Assembly (NCBI GenBank): GCA_949592205.1
Contig: CATIUR010000003.1
Location: 85,151,001-85,215,000, forward strand
Source of the DNA: Helichrysum umbraculigerum
Taxonomy: Eukaryota; Streptophyta; Magnoliopsida; Asterales; Asteraceae
Direction of reading: 5' to 3'
Length of the DNA stretch: 64,000 nucleotides
Shown here: piece by piece, positions 10,690-21,632 of the stretch
Layout: each line of letters starts with the position of its first letter
How positions within the stretch are numbered: the first letter of the stretch is position 1
Translations under genes and position numbers: made by a program
The notes under the pieces: model-generated
Databases searched by the model: none
Told to the model about the DNA's origin: nothing
The model's input: only the letters and a program-made list of their open reading frames with translations

Positions 10690-12043
10690 GACCGTTTACC
10701 TTGAAATTTCCATCTGGAGCCTAATGGCGCCATAAGGAAAAACCTCAGAGATTGTAAATGGGCCACTCCACCTCGTTTTGAATTTACCAGAAAATTTCTT
10801 AAATCGAGAGTTGAAGAGTAGAACTTTATCACCTGGATTGAAGCGTGTGGGGCGTAGTTTTGCATCGTGGAGCAACTTAGTTCTTTCCTTGAACTTGTAG
10901 GAGCTCTCGTATGCTTGATCTCTTAGTTCTCCTAACTCATTTAGTTGCATTTTCCGGTGTGTTCCCGTTACTGTGGGATCTATGCTGCAATTCTTTAGTG
11001 CCCAGTAAGCTTTGTATTCGAGTTCGATTGGAAGATGACATGCTTTTCCATATACGAGCCTATAGGGGGTTGTTCCTAATGGTGTTTTGTAGGCTGTCCG
11101 GAACGCCCATAATGCATCATCTAGCTTATCTGCCCAGTTTTCCTTGTGTTGACCAACTGTTCGTTCCAAAATTCTTTTTAGCGCTCGGTTTGTTATTTAT
11201 GCATGCCCATTTGTCTGCGGGTGGTAGGTCGTAGATGTTTTATGGGTAACACCATATTGTTGCAATATCTTCATGAACTGAGTATTGCAAAAGTGTGTGC
11301 CGCGGTCACTGATGATCGCTCGAGGAGTTCCAAACCGACAGAATAGCTGCTTTAAGAACTTTGTTACGACTCTCGAGTCATTCGTTGGGAAGGCTTGAGC
11401 TTCGGCCCATCTGGATACGTAGTCGACAGCTACTAGAATGTATTCATTTCCATAGGATTTCGGAAAAGGTCCCATGAAGTCTAATCCCTATATATCGAAT
11501 ATTTCACATGCTTGGATATTCGTTAACGGCATTTCGTTACGCGTTGTGATATTTCCAAACCTTTGGCAAATATCGCAGCGTTTCACCAAGTCTTGTGCGT
11601 CTCTGAAAATAGTTGGCCAATAGAATCCGGAGTCGTATACTTTCTTTGCTGTCTAGTTGGCTGCGTGGTGTCCTCCGGTGGGTCCATGATGGCTTTGATG
11701 GAGGATGTGTTCGGCTTCCTTTCCATCGACACATCTTCTTATAATCTGGTCGGGACAGACCTTAAACAAATATGGATCATCCCAAAAGTAGTGCTTGACA
11801 TCGCGGAAGAACCTTTGTCTTCGTGATGATGGCATTCCTTTTCTTGTGATCCCTCCAACTACGAAATTGGCTATGTCTGCAAACCAAGGATCGTCCGTGA
11901 ATTGTGATCCTTGCAATTGCCCTCCTAAACTCATTAACTGCTCTTCTGGAAATCGATCTTTGATGTCCCCTTCTGCAAGTTGTTCCATTGATGGATTTTC
12001 AAGTCGACTCAGCTGGTCTGCGGCTACATTCTCTGCTCCTTTT
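10690..12043 (-). pseudogene. Element D integrase, broken
   Basis: Minus-strand frames 11988-11653, 11475-11197 and 11169-10696 are successive parts of one integrase. The zinc-binding/linker part (DPWFADIANFVVGGITRKG, YLFKVCPDQIIRRCV) ends at an in-frame TAG near 11650. The core has D in VAVDYVSRW and D in ISDRGTHF. At the third catalytic position the codon is TAA (HA-stop-ITNRALKR), so the catalytic glutamate is lost. The C-terminal part (ADKLDDALWAFRTAYKT, FNPGDKVLLFNSR, KTRWSGPF) is otherwise open. The start of this segment is out of frame with RNase H after a homopolymer shift near 12050. It cannot make an active integrase. Confidence 0.85.
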
Positions 12044-14038
12044 TTATTTTTTTATCTCAATGTCAAATTCTTGTAGGAGTAGAATCCATCGTAACAGTCT
12101 TGGTTTTGCGTCTTGCTTCTTGAAGAGGTTTTTCAGAGCTGAGTGATCCGTGTATACTATTGTCTTCGACAATATCAGGTAGGATCGAAATTTATCAAAG
12201 GCAAATACTACAGCCAGCAGCTCCTTCTCGGTGGTTGTATAATTCTCTTGAGCATCCGTGAGAGTTTTGCTAGCGTAGTAGATTGGCCGAAAATGATTAT
12301 CCTTCCGCTGCCCGAGAACTGCCCCTACAGCGAAGTCGCTTGCGTCGCACATTATTTCAAATGGAAGGCTCCAGTCCGGAGTGACCATGATTGGTGCGTT
12401 GGTTAGTTCTTTCTTTAGGGAGTCAAAGGCTTTCATGCAGCTTTCGTCAAATGCGAATTTGATGTCTTTTCCTAACAGGTGGGTGATAGGTCGAGAGATC
12501 TTGGAAAAGTCCTTGATAAAACGACGGTAGAACCCAGCGTGACCTAGAAAACTTCGAATGGCTTTAACGTTGGTGGGTGGTGGAAGTTTCGCAATGGTTT
12601 CGACTTTGGCTTGGTCTACTTCGATTCCTGACTTTGATATTCTATGTCCTAAAACTATTCCTTCCTTTACCATAAAGTGGCATTTTTCCCAATTCAACAC
12701 GAGATTTGATTCTTCACACTTGGTGAGCATTCTATCGAGGTTGGATAGACATGATGCGAAATAGTCTCCAAAGACTGAGAAATCGTCCATGAAGACTTCC
12801 ATGCATTGTTCAATCATGTCATGGAAGATTGCAACCATGCATCTCTGAAATGTTGCAGGTGCGTTGCATAATCCAAACGGCATTCGTCGGTACGCGAATG
12901 TTCTGTAGGGACATGTGAACGTTGTCTTTTCTTGGTCCTTCGGATCGAGCGGGATTTTGAAATACCCGGAGAAACCATCAAGGAAACAGTAGAATTCGTT
13001 CCCCGATAGCCTTTCGAGCATTTGGTCAATAAATGGAAGTGGAAAGTGGTCCTTGCGAGTTGCTTCGTTTAACTTTCGGTAATCGATGCAAACCCTCCAA
13101 CCGGTAACTGTCCGAGTTGGTATAAGCTCATTTTCTTCGTTTCTAATGACCGTCATTCCTCCTTTCTTTGGGACGACTTGAACAGGGCTAACCCAAGGTG
13201 AGTCAGATATTGGGTATATTAGTCCAGCATCCAAGAGTTTGATAACCTCTTGTTTTACTACGTCTTGAATCTTAGGATTTACTCGCCTCTGCCTTTGAAC
13301 GGATGGTTTGAAATCGTTCTCCATTAGGATCTTATGCGTGCAATAGTTAGGACTAATTCCTTGTATATCAGAAATTTTCCATGCGATTGCCTTCTTGTGT
13401 GATTTCAACACATCAACTAGCTGAGCTTTCTCTTTTGGTTTCAACTCTTTTGAGATTATCACCGGGAGTTGGGAGGTTCCTTGGAGGTAAGCGTATTCAA
13501 GGTGAGGTGGTAATTCCTTTAATTCCAAGTTTGGTGGTTCCTCAATAGACGGCTTCATTCTAGCTATTTCGTCTCTATTCAGCTTCTCATATTCAGCTTG
13601 GAAGGATGCCTCGTCTATCTCAGGTTCGGATGTAGAGATTGATGCTTTTTCGACCCATTCTGTTTGGTTTGAAAATTCGTTCGTCTTTAGCTCATATTTG
13701 TTGACCGATGATGAGGACACTTCGTCATTTCGGGTGAGAATAAATTCTCCGTCGTCGGTGAATTGGAATTCTTGAAATTGAGCGGTCGAGGATTGGTTTA
13801 TGGTTAATTCAGGGTTTGGAAATGATAGAGGTTCGGGTTGGTTGATTAATTGGGATTCAAATGGTGGTGGCTCAATACTCATCCCTTTGAAGGAATCCAG
13901 GATTTCTTTAATTGAAGGAGCTGGATTCGGGTTATTGAGTGTGGATGTATCTCTTTTTAGCCAAGGTATCGGTGTACCGCATCCTAATGGGACGGCTATC
14001 GTCTTGCCATTGGTACAAGATGGCTTCTTTTCAAACAA
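12044..14038 (-). pseudogene. Element D reverse transcriptase and RNase H
   Basis: This is an open stretch of about 660 codons. The N-terminal 190 residues are a low-complexity acidic linker. RT follows with SDSPWVSPVQVVPKKGG, GWRVCIDYRKLNEATRKDHF, MPFGLCNAPATFQRC and the catalytic FMDDFSVFGD. RNase H follows with CDASDFAVGAVLGQ, ENYTTTEKELLAVVFAFDKF and YTDHSALKNLF. The frame then stops at DIEIKK because of a shift in the T-rich run near 12045-12055. Upstream it is out of frame with the protease, with a shift near 14000-14040. The RT and RNase H domains are themselves uninterrupted. The clade is Athila, from the distinctive RT wording. Confidence 0.88.
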
Positions 14039-15037
14039 GGGAAATAGAAGTTCTTCAGACTTTGCTGGCGAGGTGATTGCGGACTGCAGCCAGGATCCTC
14101 GTTATATAATCTTCGAACGGTGACTACAGTGGTAGGTATCGGGTTCTGGCTGGATAGTGCCAACACTTCGTGGAGATGTTCATCAAAAATGTCCTGCAGA
14201 GTATCGCACAAACCAAGGTCCTCTTCCAGCGGTTGCTTCATTAATCGATCGACATTAAAGGTGACCTCCTCTTTCCCGACTCTTAGTTTTAAAGATTTTT
14301 CGTTTACGTCGATTACGGCCTTGGCAGTATTTAAGAAAGGTCTGCCAAGGATGAGTGGGATATGGGTGTCTTTCTCTATATCCATGATGATGAAGTCCAC
14401 TGGAAAGACGAACTTATCGACCTTGACCATGACATCTTCAGCAATTCCTCGAGGGAGTTTAACTGATCTGTCTGCTAGTTGGATGGTCATACGAGTGGGC
14501 AGTAGGTTATCTAATCCTAATTTCTTATAGAGGGAATAAGGCATAAGATTAACACTAGCACCTAGGTCAGCTAAAGCATTACTAATTTGGATATCTTGGA
14601 GAAAACAAGGTATTGTAAAACGTCCAGTGTCTCCTAACTTAGGTGGAAGACCATGTTGTACAATTAAAGAGCATTCAGCATCTAAAGGTAAACTAACTAT
14701 TTGCCTAAGTTTCTCTTTGTTTGAGAGAAGTTCTTTAAAGAATTTGGCAATTGTGGGCATCTCTACTAAAGTGTCTAATAGTCTAACATTCAAGTGCAAG
14801 CTTTTAAACATTTCCAGATATTTACCGAATTGGGCTTCTTGCTTTTCCTTTTTAAGTCTACCGGGATAAGGTATTCTCGTGCGAGGTACATTATCTGGAG
14901 TTTTGGTTGGTGATGGGTCAGGTGTTGTGATAGGGATGTCAATGGACACATGTTCACTCGGTGCAGGTGTAGGCGAAGAAGTGTTTTAAGGGGTGTCATC
15001 TGGTGGTGGTGGATCAACTTTGGTTATTTTTCCTCCC
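13996..15037 (-). pseudogene. Element D protease region (5' truncated)
   Basis: Minus-strand frame of 317 codons from 14949, opening with GTG rather than a true start. Upstream the same frame continues to the junction at 15037 through one TAA near 14987. A retroviral-type aspartic protease is seen as NALADLGASVNLMPYSLYKKL, with active-site D in DLGAS, followed by PLILGRPFLNTAKAVIDV. It ends out of frame relative to RT. All of gag, including any zinc knuckle, is missing upstream because the internal region stops at 15037. Confidence 0.85.
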
Positions 15038-15073
15038 CTAGTGCCGCCTATAGAGACACTCACCTAGTGTCGC
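15038..15073. repeat. Duplicated target flank between D internal region and right LTR
   Basis: These 36 bases are identical to 5726-5761, the sequence just left of D's left LTR. They include the private GAGACACT variant and the GTCGC target duplication. They are host (B LTR) sequence, yet lie inside D where the primer binding site should be. They mark a rearrangement junction at 15037/15038 (CCTCCC|CTAGTGCC). Confidence 0.92.
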
Positions 15074-16712
15074 TGTTGGGCCCTGATAGGTCAGTGTCGT
15101 TAACGATAACTATCCGGTTACAACAGTGGGTTTTAAATTTATAAGGCTGGGGCCTAGGGTTGCTACTATTGCTAATCTACGGGCTAGCAAAGGATAAGTA
15201 TGACCTAGGATCGTTCTTCAAAGCGCGGCGAATTGAAACTAGGAGAATTTAGAGACTTTTATGAATTTAGCTAGTGCGGAAGAGAGTTGGTTTAGGTTTT
15301 GGGTCTTCTATTCTAAAATTAAACTAAATTAAATCAGAAATGGAGGTTACTTCGGGCGTTCAGCAGTTAAAGCGATTGTCTACTATGAAGTGGTTCAGGT
15401 GATATTAAAGCGTGAAGAGTTCCAATGAGGATAAGTTCATAAGTTAATGTGAGTTATTACTACAATCCTACTATCGGGATAACGCGGAGATGTCCACAAT
15501 CAGGCAAATAGAATGTCACGTGGGTTGCAGAATATATTAAAGCATACACCGAAAGTTCTCTCAAATGCATGCCCATATTATCTAACAGTCAATCTCGAAT
15601 CCTATTCCCCAATCTCGGTCATCATAGACGTCCGAATCATGGCACAGTTTGTTGAATAAACAATCTTGTAAACGGGTTTTACCCTCGTCGGAATAAGTTG
15701 GAAGAACTGGTCTAACCGGTCAGATAAGATGTCATCACTTATTCGTATGAATTATCAACATTACTCAAGTATGCAACAAAACAGGGGTGGTTTATATTAC
15801 AAATAGAAACTTAAGTAATACGTTTGTTAATTGATTCATAACACAACTACCTTCGGTCGTTCTCGACTTCCATACGTTTGTACTTTGCCATAAGCATTTC
15901 CAGTACTATATCGAAGAATAGTCGAATAGGGGCCGTCATGTTATTTCACAATAATTAAGGCTAGGTGTATTTTACTAGTACGATAATCCTAAGGCAACAA
16001 TCAAACAAGAACATGCAAAAAGACAATCAAGACAATAGTTAAACCTAAGCATACAAGTGTATTGATTAAATCGAGGATATTCCGAAAGTTGTCTCAAAAA
16101 TACCGTCTGTCTGAATTAAATCTCAATCTACCTCTATTCCCATATTTCGTGTCTCTTGGATCCTAATTTGGTCTAGAGAACACCGGCCATGCCGAGCTCA
16201 ATGATTCAATCAAACATAGTATAACTAAGTGACCTATACCCTATGAGTTAGCTACGTTCATTTTTGGATAAGGTTTTAGTCACAACATGAGTTGGGTAGA
16301 TAAACGATAAAGATTCGATTCCTACATCTATTCATAATACACAACACCCGCAATCTCATAGCATACAATATAATCACATATTTAAATCTCTCCTAAACGA
16401 CTATCATAGCAGACAATTGAGTTATTTAGCTAATCATGGCAATTCTAGCATACATATTTAAATTTATTAAAGAAAGAACGGACATAATTAAATATGGAAG
16501 ATAGATTAAAACCCGATAAAGAAATACAATAAATAGTAGCTACAAATGCGTCCCGGAGCACTTCCGTACAAATATTCCTTGATTAGTTAATTAGCTAGTC
16601 TAATTAACTAAGGAAGTATTACAATAAAGAAAGAAAAGAGTGGATGGTGAGAAAATGTATTACAAAGTGTATTGTAGATGTGTAGGTGCTCGTTACAAAT
16701 GAACTCAAAGCC

Positions 16713-16722
16713 TCTATTTATA
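16713..16722 (-). promoter_or_regulatory. TATA box of D right LTR
   Basis: The minus strand reads TATAAATAGA. It lies about 60 bases downstream, on the transcribed strand, of the GGTACC repeat units at 16783-16861. Confidence 0.6.
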
Positions 16723-16782
16723 GGTGAGCTTTGGCTCACATTAGCATCAAGTGGTGCATGTTAGAAAAAGGTAGCCAAAAGG

Positions 16783-16861
16783 GTGCACCAGGTACCGTAC
16801 AACACGAAAAGTAGGCGCACCGGGTACCGTACAACACGAAAAGTAGGCGCACCAGGTACCA
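16783..16861 (-). repeat. GTGCACC/GGTACC repeat units in D right LTR
   Basis: Same 32-base unit as at 7471-7549, two and a half copies, upstream of the TATA box on the transcribed strand. Confidence 0.7.
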
Positions 16862-17475
16862 AAAGTTATCAAAAACGGAAACCGAGACGGGGTAGGGGAG
16901 GCCGGCGGTGCCCTAGGGGTGTCCGGCGGCGGTGGTCCCAAGGCCGGCGGCGGCTGGCCTGTAGCCGCCCCGTTTCGCCGTCTTTTGCTTCGTTTCTTGA
17001 TTCGTGCGTGTTTTCTTCGTTATACGTCCGTTTGCATCGATTCTTTTTTTGTTGGATTCGTAATTCAAAAACGAAGATTTTGACATAAGATAGGCCCTAA
17101 GATATGGTCCCTAGCTCCAGATATAGAGTACGGATCATTTGGATCTTCCGGCGGGCGCGAAATCTTCATTCTTTACCCGTTTTGGTTGATTCTTCTTTTG
17201 TTGGATTCGAATTTTGAAAGCGAACATCTTGGAAATAATGGATGTTGATGGAGGGCACTTTAGTCTTGAAATCTCATTTTTATGCCTTGAATCTTCAAAC
17301 GTGTGTGGAATCTTCGTTTCTCGGCCGTTTTGCTTGATTTTTATCGTGCAACCTTCGTTCTGATCTTCTTAACATATTATCACTGATTTGTGCATTGTTT
17401 GAGTCCAAATGCTAAGTATTGCTCCAGAATGAGAGAGATATCGGTGGTAAAAACGTGACTTTTTACGCGATATCA

Positions 17476-18365
17476 GTCGCCTAACTAGTGCCGCCTATAG
17501 CGACACTCACCTAGTGTCGCCAAACTAGTGCCGCCTATAGCGACACTCACTTAGTGATGCCTAACTAGTGTCGTCTATAGCGATACTAGCCTAGTGTCGC
17601 CAAAAATAGAAAGTTGACAAACTATTTTTATACTAAGTGTCGAACTAGTACAACCTCAAACACTTATACGATACAACTTCTAAAACACTTTGAGATACAC
17701 TTTTATATATAACACTTCAAAAACATAATGATAATGTTGAGATTATTATTACAAACAATCACCAACGGGCCGTACACGTTTTACAAACATTCAAACAATC
17801 AACCAAATCGTAGTAAATTGGACATTCTAGTTGGACGAACAACTACAAAGGTAGTCTTTTAAGATGCCTTCAAGTTTATAACCATCGCGTGTCTTGGACA
17901 CCCTCAGGTTACAGTCTTCGGACACCACAACTTATCTAATCAACTCAAGTTTATTGAATTAAACACTCAAGACTCAGGTGAGTCTCATGGCCCCTCTTTT
18001 AATGTTTTCTCAGGGGTGTGATATACTGCTCATTTTATTTTATAATATGAACGCAAGTACAAACTTTTCATATACTACATGAGTTATTTTCACTAATCAT
18101 TTTAAAACCCTCCATCAGCATAGTTTGGTAATACGTTGTAGCGTGAATATTAGTATATGGTACCATATAGGATTGACCCTCCTCGTCCGGGTTAGCATGC
18201 ACTAACTGGGTAAACAGATGTACTAATATTTGTTCAGACGAGTGTAGATTAGGCACTCGTGGGAGGCACCTCGATCAGGTCCTTGAATGTGGATCCTGAC
18301 CCCTCGAGTTAAGCTCAGACTATGTGCTCATGGCTGTATACATCATTATTTGCTTGGTTGCAAAT
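17476..18365 (+). repeat. Element B left LTR, piece 2
   Basis: It continues B's LTR after D. It begins with the repeated GTCGC (17476-17480) and the rest of the AGTGTCGC array, and matches the right LTR from about 43344 to 44231. It ends at CAAAT (18361-18365), where E inserted. Confidence 0.9.
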
Positions 18366-18704
18366 TGATAAGCATCAAATAGATAGTATAATTTATAGTA
18401 ATTTATCCCTATATTTATATACATTTTAGTGCATTTATATGATTTTAGATACTTATTTTGTTAATATTTGCAGAGATGTATTTTAATTGAAGATTGAAGA
18501 AAAATGAACAAGAACGAATCCAAAACTGAAAGAAACTGAAGAAAATGAATAAATGACGAAAAAGGAGTTTAAACCTTGAAGAATTGAAGACTAAAAGTGT
18601 TAAAATGAAGAATTGGGCCAAGAAAGAAGTTAAAGCCGTAGATGAAGTTAAGAGAGTCCAAAAGTGAAGCCCAACCCGTTTTTAAGAACATTCTGGAATT
18701 CAGT

Positions 18705-18832
18705 CCAACCGGCGGTTGGAAAGCCCAACCGGCGGTTGGTGTATTAGGGTTGTAAGGCGGTGGAGACACGTGGAGTTGGACCAGGATTCAAATTGATCCA
18801 ACCGACGGTTGGAGGTCCCAACCGGCGGTTGG
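18705..18832 (+). promoter_or_regulatory. Four CCAACCGGCGGTTGG palindromes upstream of E TATA box
   Basis: Copies lie at 18705, 18725, 18798 (GAC centre) and 18818, in two pairs each spaced 20 bases. Each half contains AACCG/CGGTT, the kind of core recognised by plant MYB proteins. The last copy ends 18 bases before TATAAATAGA. All four are also in the 3' LTR at 35381, 35401, 35473 and 35493. A promoter or enhancer role is inference. Confidence 0.65.
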
Positions 18833-18850
18833 GAGGTCGGCCAGAAAAAG

Positions 18851-18860
18851 TATAAATAGA
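18851..18860 (+). promoter_or_regulatory. TATA box of E 5' LTR
   Basis: TATAAATAGA lies directly after the palindrome cluster. The same box is in the 3' LTR at 35527-35536. Confidence 0.65.
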
Positions 18861-19943
18861 GGTTTAAGTTTAGGTTTTTGAGATACGATTCAAGAATACC
18901 AAAACCGATTATTAGGGTTTAAGGTCGACTTAAGGTGCGATTTTGGAGGTTAAGGAGCTAGGGTTTGAAGGTTTTTAACCCTAGGAGAAGCTGGTTCGAC
19001 AATTGGTTCGGTTTCTTTATCCTTGTAACTTTAATAACCTTATTGAGTTAATTTATGGATATTGTTTATTTTAATTACTTGTTAATTAGGTTTTCGTTAT
19101 AGTTATTGGAATGAATGTTTATTGAGTTTATTATATGAATTATATGTTTATGTTGGAACTATATTATTGAATGTTTATTATACAAGAATTATCTTTATTA
19201 TGATATATTGATGATTGTTCTTGACATAGTTAGACTAATTTATATTAAACGAGGATGACCATATTAAGTTTATATAAATTAAGTGATTGTGTTTATGTCT
19301 TGATCTTAACCTTATGCGCTAGACGAAGAATGATTCATTAATATAAAGTAATACTGTGATTCAAGCCTAACCTTAGAAATTGTATTAATAAACTGATGAC
19401 AGATCTTTTTAATTAGTGATACTTTGCGTAACCTTATGACTGTATTGCTATGATGAAGATTAGCTTAACCTTAAGTAATTTTCTACATTAGTAATTCACC
19501 AGTAATAATAGCCAACAAAGCAAATAGACATAAGTACATATAATAGGTTTAGTAAATAATAGTTTGAATAATTATAATCTTCTATCCATCTGAGTATTAT
19601 TAAGTTGTTCCTGAAACTTATCTATTAGAATCTGTATCAAAATATAAATATAAATATGTTCGTTCGAAACTAAAACGTCCCCCTTATCTTGTAGATTATT
19701 GTAAATTGGATCCTTTATTCATTTGTATTATAATTGTAAATATTTGTAATTAGAAATAAATAGATAATTAGTTATAAATAAGAATCACGTTTCTTGTGTT
19801 CCTTGTGTTCGAATTTGGACTTACTTATTAAGCTATATTACATGAACGGGTCAATCTTACCTGAATTGTGTGATAGTATTATTTAGTATTTCCTTAATTT
19901 AAAACTTGTGATTATAATTACCTATACTTTCCGCACATCAAGT

Positions 19944-19963
19944 TTTTGGCGCCGCTGCCGGGG
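19944..19963 (+). promoter_or_regulatory. Primer binding site of element E
   Basis: TGGCGCCGCTGCCGGGG lies a few bases after the LTR end. Athila-type elements typically use a tRNA-Asp-type site of the form TGGCGCCGTTGCCGGGG; this copy differs by one base. Confidence 0.85.
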
Positions 19964-20488
19964 AACACTTAACCGGTTGAACTCCTGTTTTACCGGGGGA
20001 GCGGTGTATTTTAATTAAACTAATTATTTTACTTGTATAATTTTTATTTCTGATACTTTGCAAAATCAATGAGAAATATCGGCTCACCTATTGAGAATAC
20101 TGACAAAAACAAAGGTATAAGGAGAGTAAAGCCCTACCTCATTGATTTATCATATAAGAGGTAAGGTGCTTCTCGAAATAAATAGGTTTTTAATAAGCTT
20201 CGCGCTGACCTATTTCTCTGCTTTTGTGTACTATCAATGGAGCTACCGAGATCTATTGACTAGCTTTGTAAAAGAAAACCCACTGTAATTTCAAATTGTT
20301 GTATAAATAATTAACTTGCATAATTAATAAATAGGAAATTTAGGTTGGGGTATTCTTTTTCGATTATTTAATTTTGAATGTGTTTTCTTATTAATTATCG
20401 GAATTCATATACACCAACTTGAATATTTCTAACATTTACTTTTGAATTTAAAGTACTACTAAATTATGTTTTTGTTGCAGATGGATGT
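19964..20488 (+). other. E leader before gag
   Basis: AT-rich untranslated leader without a supported frame. TTTTTGTTGCAG at 20469-20480 directly before an ATG resembles a splice acceptor, so the leader may contain an intron. That is weakly supported. Confidence 0.4.
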
Positions 20489-21632
20489 ATGACCCGGACA
20501 CTTCATCCGGATCCACTTAGTCCATTTGACGAACCAGAATGAGAATTTCATTTTAGAAGACGATTATCATACGCGCCACCTAATTCGCCAGAACACGGAA
20601 TTTCATCTGAGGAAGACGACTTAATAGTTCATAACAGTTTAGTCAAAACGGCTAAAAGAGGATATTACTCCGATTCGGAGTTAGATAAAGTACCTTCTAG
20701 ACAACATACAGTATATCCAAGTGATTCTGAACCTGAACAAAGAAACATGGCAGACATAGCTAACATGACGCTTGAGGATTACACGATTCAAACTCGTGGA
20801 GATCCGAGACCGAGAGTGGTTAGGCCTGCCATAGCTAGAGAAGTAGAGTTTAAGTTAAAGGGGCAATTTCTGAAAGAATTAAGAGAAAATCCTTTCAGAG
20901 GAGAAGATAAAGAAGATGCAAATGAGCATGTTGAGAAAATTTTAGAGATTGCAGATATGTTTAATATTCCTAATGTTACAAGAGATCGGGTTATGTTACG
21001 AGTATTTCCTTTAACATTAAAGGATGGAGCTAAGAGATGGATTAATAATGAACCAGCTGGATCTATTACTACTTGGGAAGATCTTCGTACAAAATTTCTA
21101 AAAATGTATTGTACACCTTCCAAGACTTCAAAGATGATTGATGAGATTAGGAACTTTAAGCAGAAAACCCGATGGATCTCTATATCAAGCTTGGGAAAGA
21201 TATAAGGAGATGTTACATAAATGTCCACAGCATGATTTGAATGTCCAACAAGAAATAACGGTATTCTATAAAGGAGTTGATCGAGCAACACGTCAACAGT
21301 TGGATGCACAAGGCCCAATACCTAAGAAAACTCCAGTAGTAGCAAAAGCCGGAATTGAAGAATTAGCTAAGCATTCTCAGTTATGGGATGATGGTTCATC
21401 TGGAAGAAAAAGGATATCTGAAGACAGTGATGGTCTCGCAGCTATCACAGCAAAATTGGAAAGTATGGGAAGAGATATTAAGAAAGTAAATGAACAAGTT
21501 CATGCAATCAGGATTGGTTGTGAAATATGTGGAGGAAATCATCTAAAGACAGAATGTCCTAATAATGATAGCGAAATGAATACTGAAGAAGTTATGTATG
21601 GGGATTTTCAAGGAAATCCAAATTATCGCTAA
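20489..21632 (+). pseudogene. Element E gag, broken by stops and a frameshift
   Basis: The likely start is ATG 20489, in frame with the longer open part from 20747. A TGA at 20540-20542 interrupts it. The gag core (LKGQFLKELRENPFRG, VFPLTLKDGAKRWINN, TTWEDLRTKFLKMY) is Athila-like. One extra base near 21165 shifts the frame, and the sequence resumes as PDGSLYQAWERYKEML. A CCHC zinc knuckle follows (CEICGGNHLKTEC). The segment ends at TAA 21630-21632, after which the same frame continues into pol, so that TAA is probably also a mutation. Gag would form the virus-like particle in the cytoplasm; this copy cannot. Confidence 0.85.

Larger units (their letters stand above)
5762..17475 (-). mobile_element. 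Element D: Athila-type Ty3/gypsy element, minus strand, 5' internal part missing
   Basis: The two LTRs are 5762-8110 (3' LTR) and 15074-17475 (5' LTR), TG...CA on either strand, with target duplication GTCGC at 5757-5761 and 17476-17480. The order on the minus strand is protease, RT, RNase H, integrase, ORF3, then polypurine tract. The primer binding site and gag are absent. Where they should be lies a 36-base copy of B's palindrome array (15038-15073) ending in a third GTCGC. The pol sequence is Athila-like (DLGAS protease, FMDD RT, GWRVCIDYRKLNEATRKDHF). Confidence 0.93.
15074..17475 (-). repeat. Right (5') LTR of element D
   Basis: This LTR is 2,402 bases, TG...CA, flanked by GTCGC on both sides (15069-15073 and 17476-17480), exactly as a solo LTR would be. 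It carries the same TATA box and repeat units as the left LTR. No primer binding site follows on the minus strand. Confidence 0.93.
18366..19940 (+). repeat. 5' LTR of element E
   Basis: It starts TGATAAGC and ends CCGCACATCA. It contains four copies of the palindrome CCAACCGGCGGTTGG before a TATA box. Confidence 0.95.
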
